Shown here: positions 60,675 to 64,000 of the stretch, one piece after another
Layout of the letters: every line of letters starts with the position of its first letter
Numbering within the stretch: position 1 is the first letter of the stretch
Assembly: GCF_030813505.1 (NCBI RefSeq)
Contig: NZ_JAUSUE010000014.1
Reading direction: 5' to 3' (one strand)
Length of the DNA stretch: 64,000 nucleotides
Origin: Pectinatus haikarae
GTDB lineage: Bacteria > Bacillota > Negativicutes > Selenomonadales > Selenomonadaceae
Translations under genes and position numbers: made by a program
Notes under the pieces: generated by a model
Told to the model about the DNA's origin: nothing
The model's input: only the letters and a program-made list of their open reading frames with translations
Database searches by the model: none

Positions 60675-61610
60675 TTATGTGTTCTGTGCTAAGTTTAGCC
60701 GAAGCCGTTTAATATCGCCAATTGGGGGTAATCCAAACATTCGTAGATATTCTCTGCTGAATTGTGAAGGACTGTCATAACCAACCTGATATGCGACAGT
60801 TGCGGCTTCAGATGATTCCGATAACAATAAACGTCGTGCCTCCTGTAATCTGATTTGTTTTTGATACTGTAATGGAGTCATAGCAGTTACATCCTTAAAA
60901 TGACGATGCAACGATGCAGAACTCATATTTGCAATTACAGCCATATCATCGATGCGTAAGTTCTTGTCATAATTATTTTTAATATATTCGGTTACTGCCG
61001 CAATACGAGAGAAATTGCTGTCTGCCAGAGCAATTAATTTCAAAGCATCTTCTTGTTCATCACAGAGAATCCTATAGAGAATCTCACGGATTATTAACGG
61101 AGCAAGTATAGAGATGTCTTTGGGGCTGTCCAGAAGCTGAACAAGTCTCACTACTGCATTGAGAAGGCTGAACGGCATCTTTCTCAAAAACAAACTGCGA
61201 CCGGATCTTTTTATTTTATTTGGCAGAAGATCGGATCCTTTTATAATATCCAAGATAAGATTGGGATCCAGGTCCAGGCGGATTGCCAAATAGGGACATT
61301 CACGTGAAGCCATGATCACTCTTCCGGTAATTGGTACCCCAACAGATACCGCAAGATAGTCAGAAATGCCATATCGGTAACTTTCTGAGCCCAGCATTAC
61401 TATTTTTTCTCCTTGAGCGACTATACAGAGAGAAGGTTTTTGAATATGACATATAGGCACTGCAATATTTGAATCACAAATAAGATGCAGAGATGAAATT
61501 TTAGTTTCATGATCTCCGTCACTGCCAGAAAAATACTTAATAAGTCTGGCTAGTTCTTGTTGCTTCGTAATTATATCCTTTGTGGATGGTAAAGTTATAA
61601 AACCAGGCAT
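60675..61610 (-). CDS. AraC family transcriptional regulator (AraC_N type)
   Basis: 311 residues. The N-terminal AraC_N domain has PICHIQKPSLCIVAQGEKIV and VGVPITGRVIMASRECPYLA. The C-terminal double HTH has LRIDDMAVIANMSSASLHRH and ATVAYQVGYDSPSQFSREYLRMFG. Regulators of this type, such as YqhC, often control aldehyde reductases or oxidoreductases, but none is adjacent, so the target is unknown. The start has GGAGGAGC about 9 bases upstream. Confidence 0.9.
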   Translation of the reverse strand: MPGFITLPSTKDIITKQQELARLIKYFSGSDGDHETKISSLHLICDSNIAVPICHIQKPSLCIVAQGEKIVMLGSESYRYGISDYLAVSVGVPITGRVIMASRECPYLAIRLDLDPNLILDIIKGSDLLPNKIKRSGRSLFLRKMPFSLLNAVVRLVQLLDSPKDISILAPLIIREILYRILCDEQEDALKLIALADSNFSRIAAVTEYIKNNYDKNLRIDDMAVIANMSSASLHRHFKDVTAMTPLQYQKQIRLQEARRLLLSESSEAATVAYQVGYDSPSQFSREYLRMFGLPPIGDIKRLRLNLAQNT

Positions 61611-62047
61611 TGACGAGCTCCTCCATCAGATTTTATTTTTGTCATATCTTAATAGTATACTCAGATAATATGTAATAAAAATGATAGTATTATGCAATAA
61701 GTTGATGTAAATATTATACCATGAATTACTATTTTAAGGATATAATAATATCGAGCGGCATGTTAATGCCTAAAAAATGATATTAACATGCAATAATAAA
61801 CAGAAAAAGGAGTAGTGCTATGGAAAAAAATAAGAAAAATAAATGTATAGGAATATGAAGGATCGATGTTAGTTGCACTCACCAGAAGATTTTGACCGAC
61901 AAGGTATATAGTTGAAGAAATATCTCACGATGTTGAGTAATCTCAGCGTAAGCTGCACATCAAATTTGTATTGTGCTCGACCTTTGCATCCAATATGTTG
62001 ATAAACAGAAACACCTTATTATTTGTGCTATTCAAGGAGGAAAAACC
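61611..62047. other. 437-bp region upstream of the chemotaxis receptor
   Basis: It contains a perfect 10-bp inverted repeat (GCATGTTAAT 61758-61767 with ATTAACATGC 61782-61791) followed by a GAAAAAGGAG site and a 12-codon open frame (61820-61858). No longer gene is supported; the stretch to 62047 has many stops in all frames and may be decayed. Confidence 0.45.
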
Positions 62048-63742
62048 ATGAAGCTTTGGAAGAAGATTTTTCTGGGATACTTTGCAATTGTGATTATTAC
62101 GATCATAGCCAATATTTTAGGCATTTATCTTGTAAACGGCATGAATTCCATCACTAAATATATGCAGTCCAATCAACTTGTTTTATTTGAAAAAACTAAT
62201 CAGGCCGGACAGAACAGCATAAATGAATCCAGTATGTTATATAAATTTGTTTTGACCGGACAGGATTCATATCTTGAGCAATATAACAATATTTATAAAG
62301 AAAACAATACTTTACTCACCTATCTTGAACAACGGGCAATATCTTCGCAGGGAAAACAGCTTGCTATAGATTTACGGACGCTGGAAGACAATTATAAAAA
62401 AATCGTCGACACCAGACTTGTACCTGCTAAACGCACCAATAACGAAGCCGAAGTTTCCTCAATAATCAAAAATGAGCTGGAACCAATTGATATAAGTATT
62501 CAGGAAAGTTCCGATGCTTACAGGAAGTTTCGTGAAACACAACTGGGAAACAGTTTTGATCAGGCATATACGAATGGGGAAGCTGTGATAATTTCCTTAA
62601 TAATATCCAGCTTGATCGTCACTGGTTTGGGAATATCAGTTGGTTTTTTTATCACTCAAGGCATAGCTAAACCGCTAAAAAGCCTTGTAGAGAAATTGGA
62701 AATGGTTGCCGACGGTGATTTCAGTTTCAAAATTGATGAAAAAAATTTAAGAGATAATAGCGAAATCGGTGATATTTACCGTGCTGTCAATACTATGGTA
62801 AAAAGTATCGGCAATATTTTGAGAAAAATTCTAAACTCTTCTGAAACATTGGCAGCATCGTCAGAAGAGCTGACAGCAAGCACTGAACAGTCTGCACAAG
62901 CTTCAAATCAGGTAGCAGGGGCTGTTGCCGGAGTTGCTCAGAGTACAGATAGGCAGTTGCTATTAACTACCAATGCAAATACAACAGTCCAACAAATTTC
63001 CAATGCAATCAACCAGGTCGCTTCCAGCACTGAAACGGTTTCCAGTTCTGCTGAAAAAGCAGCATCCGTTGCTAATAGCGGAGAAGATGCCGTTAAGCAG
63101 GCGATAAGTCAGATGAATATTATTGAACAAAAAACCAATGATACCTCCAATGTAGTCAATGAATTGGAGGAAAAATCGGAACAAATCGGACAGATCGTTG
63201 ATGCCATTTCCAAGATTTCCGGGCAAACGAACTTATTGGCTTTAAATGCGGCAATAGAAGCAGCAAGAGCAGGTGAAGCCGGCAGGGGATTTGCTGTAGT
63301 AGCAGAAGAAATTCGTAAATTAGCGGAAGAATCCCAAGAAGCGGCAAAGCAAATAACAGAGCTTGTCAATGATGTGCAGACAAAAACTGACAGTGCTGTG
63401 ACTTTTATGAATGACAGTAAAGGTGAAGTTGATGCAGGCACAAAAATTGTAGCGACGGCAGGAGAAAGTTTTGAGAAAATATTGGCAATGGTGCGCGACA
63501 TGACCGGGCGGATATATGAAATATCAGAAGCCGTTGAAGCAGTGATAGGCAGTACCCAAAATATTGTCAGTGCTGTACAGGAAATAGACAATGAAAGCCA
63601 AAAAAACTCTGAGCAGACTCAATCTATTTCAGCTGCTGCACAGGAACAATCAGCATCTATTGAAGAGATTGCTTCATCAAGCCAGCATTTGGCAAAAATG
63701 GCGGATGACCTGCAGCAAGCTGTCCGGAAATTTAAAATATGA
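62048..63742 (+). CDS. Methyl-accepting chemotaxis protein
   Basis: 564 residues from the ATG at 62048 with an AAGGAGGA site; the open frame extends to 61973 without one. A transmembrane segment (about 8-30), an external four-helix-type sensor (about 31-182), a second membrane segment (about 185-210), a HAMP domain, and the signalling domain with the hairpin tip ISGQTNLLALNAAIEAARAG and GRGFAVVAEEIRKLAEES. It relays signals to CheA. No CheR-tether pentapeptide is at the end. The ligand is unknown. Confidence 0.92.
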   Translation: MKLWKKIFLGYFAIVIITIIANILGIYLVNGMNSITKYMQSNQLVLFEKTNQAGQNSINESSMLYKFVLTGQDSYLEQYNNIYKENNTLLTYLEQRAISSQGKQLAIDLRTLEDNYKKIVDTRLVPAKRTNNEAEVSSIIKNELEPIDISIQESSDAYRKFRETQLGNSFDQAYTNGEAVIISLIISSLIVTGLGISVGFFITQGIAKPLKSLVEKLEMVADGDFSFKIDEKNLRDNSEIGDIYRAVNTMVKSIGNILRKILNSSETLAASSEELTASTEQSAQASNQVAGAVAGVAQSTDRQLLLTTNANTTVQQISNAINQVASSTETVSSSAEKAASVANSGEDAVKQAISQMNIIEQKTNDTSNVVNELEEKSEQIGQIVDAISKISGQTNLLALNAAIEAARAGEAGRGFAVVAEEIRKLAEESQEAAKQITELVNDVQTKTDSAVTFMNDSKGEVDAGTKIVATAGESFEKILAMVRDMTGRIYEISEAVEAVIGSTQNIVSAVQEIDNESQKNSEQTQSISAAAQEQSASIEEIASSSQHLAKMADDLQQAVRKFKI

Positions 63743-64000
63743 TTTTATAATTTACTTAATTCCTCTGCATCAAATTAGTGAATATTTTAATGTGCCGCAT
63801 AAAACAGCATGATTTTTCCAGCACTGAATTCCACTCTGTGTGCAATAAGTGTATGCAGATAAGCCGGAAAAAAATGAATTTATTGTATAAGAAAACAATA
63901 AAATCTGGCTTTGTTAAGTAAAAATGAAAAGATAGCTAATGTTTCTGTAGAAAAGCACTAAATTTTATCAACTTGCTAAAGAAAACAAGTTTTTCATATT
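63743..64000. other. Window end without a supported gene
   Basis: 258 bp of A+T-rich sequence. A loose pairing of TTTTTCC (about 63812) with GGAAAAA (about 63867) may be a terminator after the receptor. Nothing else is recognised. Confidence 0.4.

Noticed and set aside
1..64000. CRISPR arrays, tRNA and rRNA genes
   Set aside because: No regularly spaced direct repeats and no cloverleaf or rRNA-like sequence were recognised on reading; a dedicated scan (tRNAscan, CRISPR finder) was not possible.

Overview
The window reads as a chromosomal segment of an A+T-rich bacterium of the Negativicutes, most likely Selenomonadales. This is an inference. Gene content and gene order are Firmicutes-like: HrcA/CIRCE heat-shock operon, a T-box leader, FloA/NfeD, HinT-rpsU-yqeY, MtaB, and long-form HPF. 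Yet there is also an outer-membrane-type secretin with a PilP/GspC-like partner, as expected of a Firmicutes lineage with two membranes. No rRNA, tRNA or CRISPR array was seen.

Layout. 1-257 is the tail of a gamma-carbonic-anhydrase-like protein. 415-2976 holds a membrane-anchored metallophosphoesterase and a BrnQ transporter. 3112-8640 runs on the minus strand: an HD-GYP protein, a small membrane protein with FloA and NfeD, then a secretin and its partner. 8915-16270 is housekeeping on the plus strand: HPF, a T-box-controlled aroF-tyrA pair (the specifier looks like a Tyr codon), then prmA-rsmE-mtaB-hinT-rpsU-yqeY. 16492-26207 is a sugar-acid island: gluconate kinase and 6-phosphogluconate dehydrogenase, followed by a second unit (GntP permease, FGGY kinase, orphan glucitol-type EIIA, 2-hydroxyacid dehydrogenase, zinc-type dehydrogenase) and an RpiR regulator. 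A long PLD-helicase gene (26215-29085) lies on the opposite strand. 29244-34222 is the hrcA-grpE-dnaK-dnaJ operon with promoter and CIRCE. CstA follows on the minus strand, then relA, an MBL hydrolase, a stand-alone DHPS N-terminal-like domain, an alkyltransferase-like protein with Ser in place of the reactive Cys, a phosphatase and rlmD.

Directly after rlmD (about 42205) the content becomes accessory. It holds a DUF5348-like protein, ParA and ParB with elaborate inverted repeats, and an overlapping OLD-nuclease/UvrD-helicase pair that resembles a Gabija defence system. No integrase is visible. From 49414 on the genes are a mixed accessory set: an MBL hydrolase, TetR, an IS256-family transposase remnant, a frameshifted HAD phosphatase, an AraC regulator with a sugar acetyltransferase, and a LysR-controlled hydroxyarylate decarboxylase operon (UbiX-like B, LpdD-like chaperone, UbiD-like C, small D). 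Inside that operon is a nearly identical but deleted copy of C-D. The window closes with a SEC-C methionine aminopeptidase, two AraC-type regulators and a chemotaxis receptor.

How the parts work together. The gluconate genes import and phosphorylate gluconate and oxidise it to ribulose-5-phosphate. The adjacent unit probably handles a related sugar acid or polyol. HrcA should repress its own operon through CIRCE. The LysR protein is divergent from the decarboxylase operon, and two copies of an ATACC-N5-GGTAT palindrome are its likely operators. ParAB, the OLD/UvrD pair and the PLD-helicase are the mobile or defence component.
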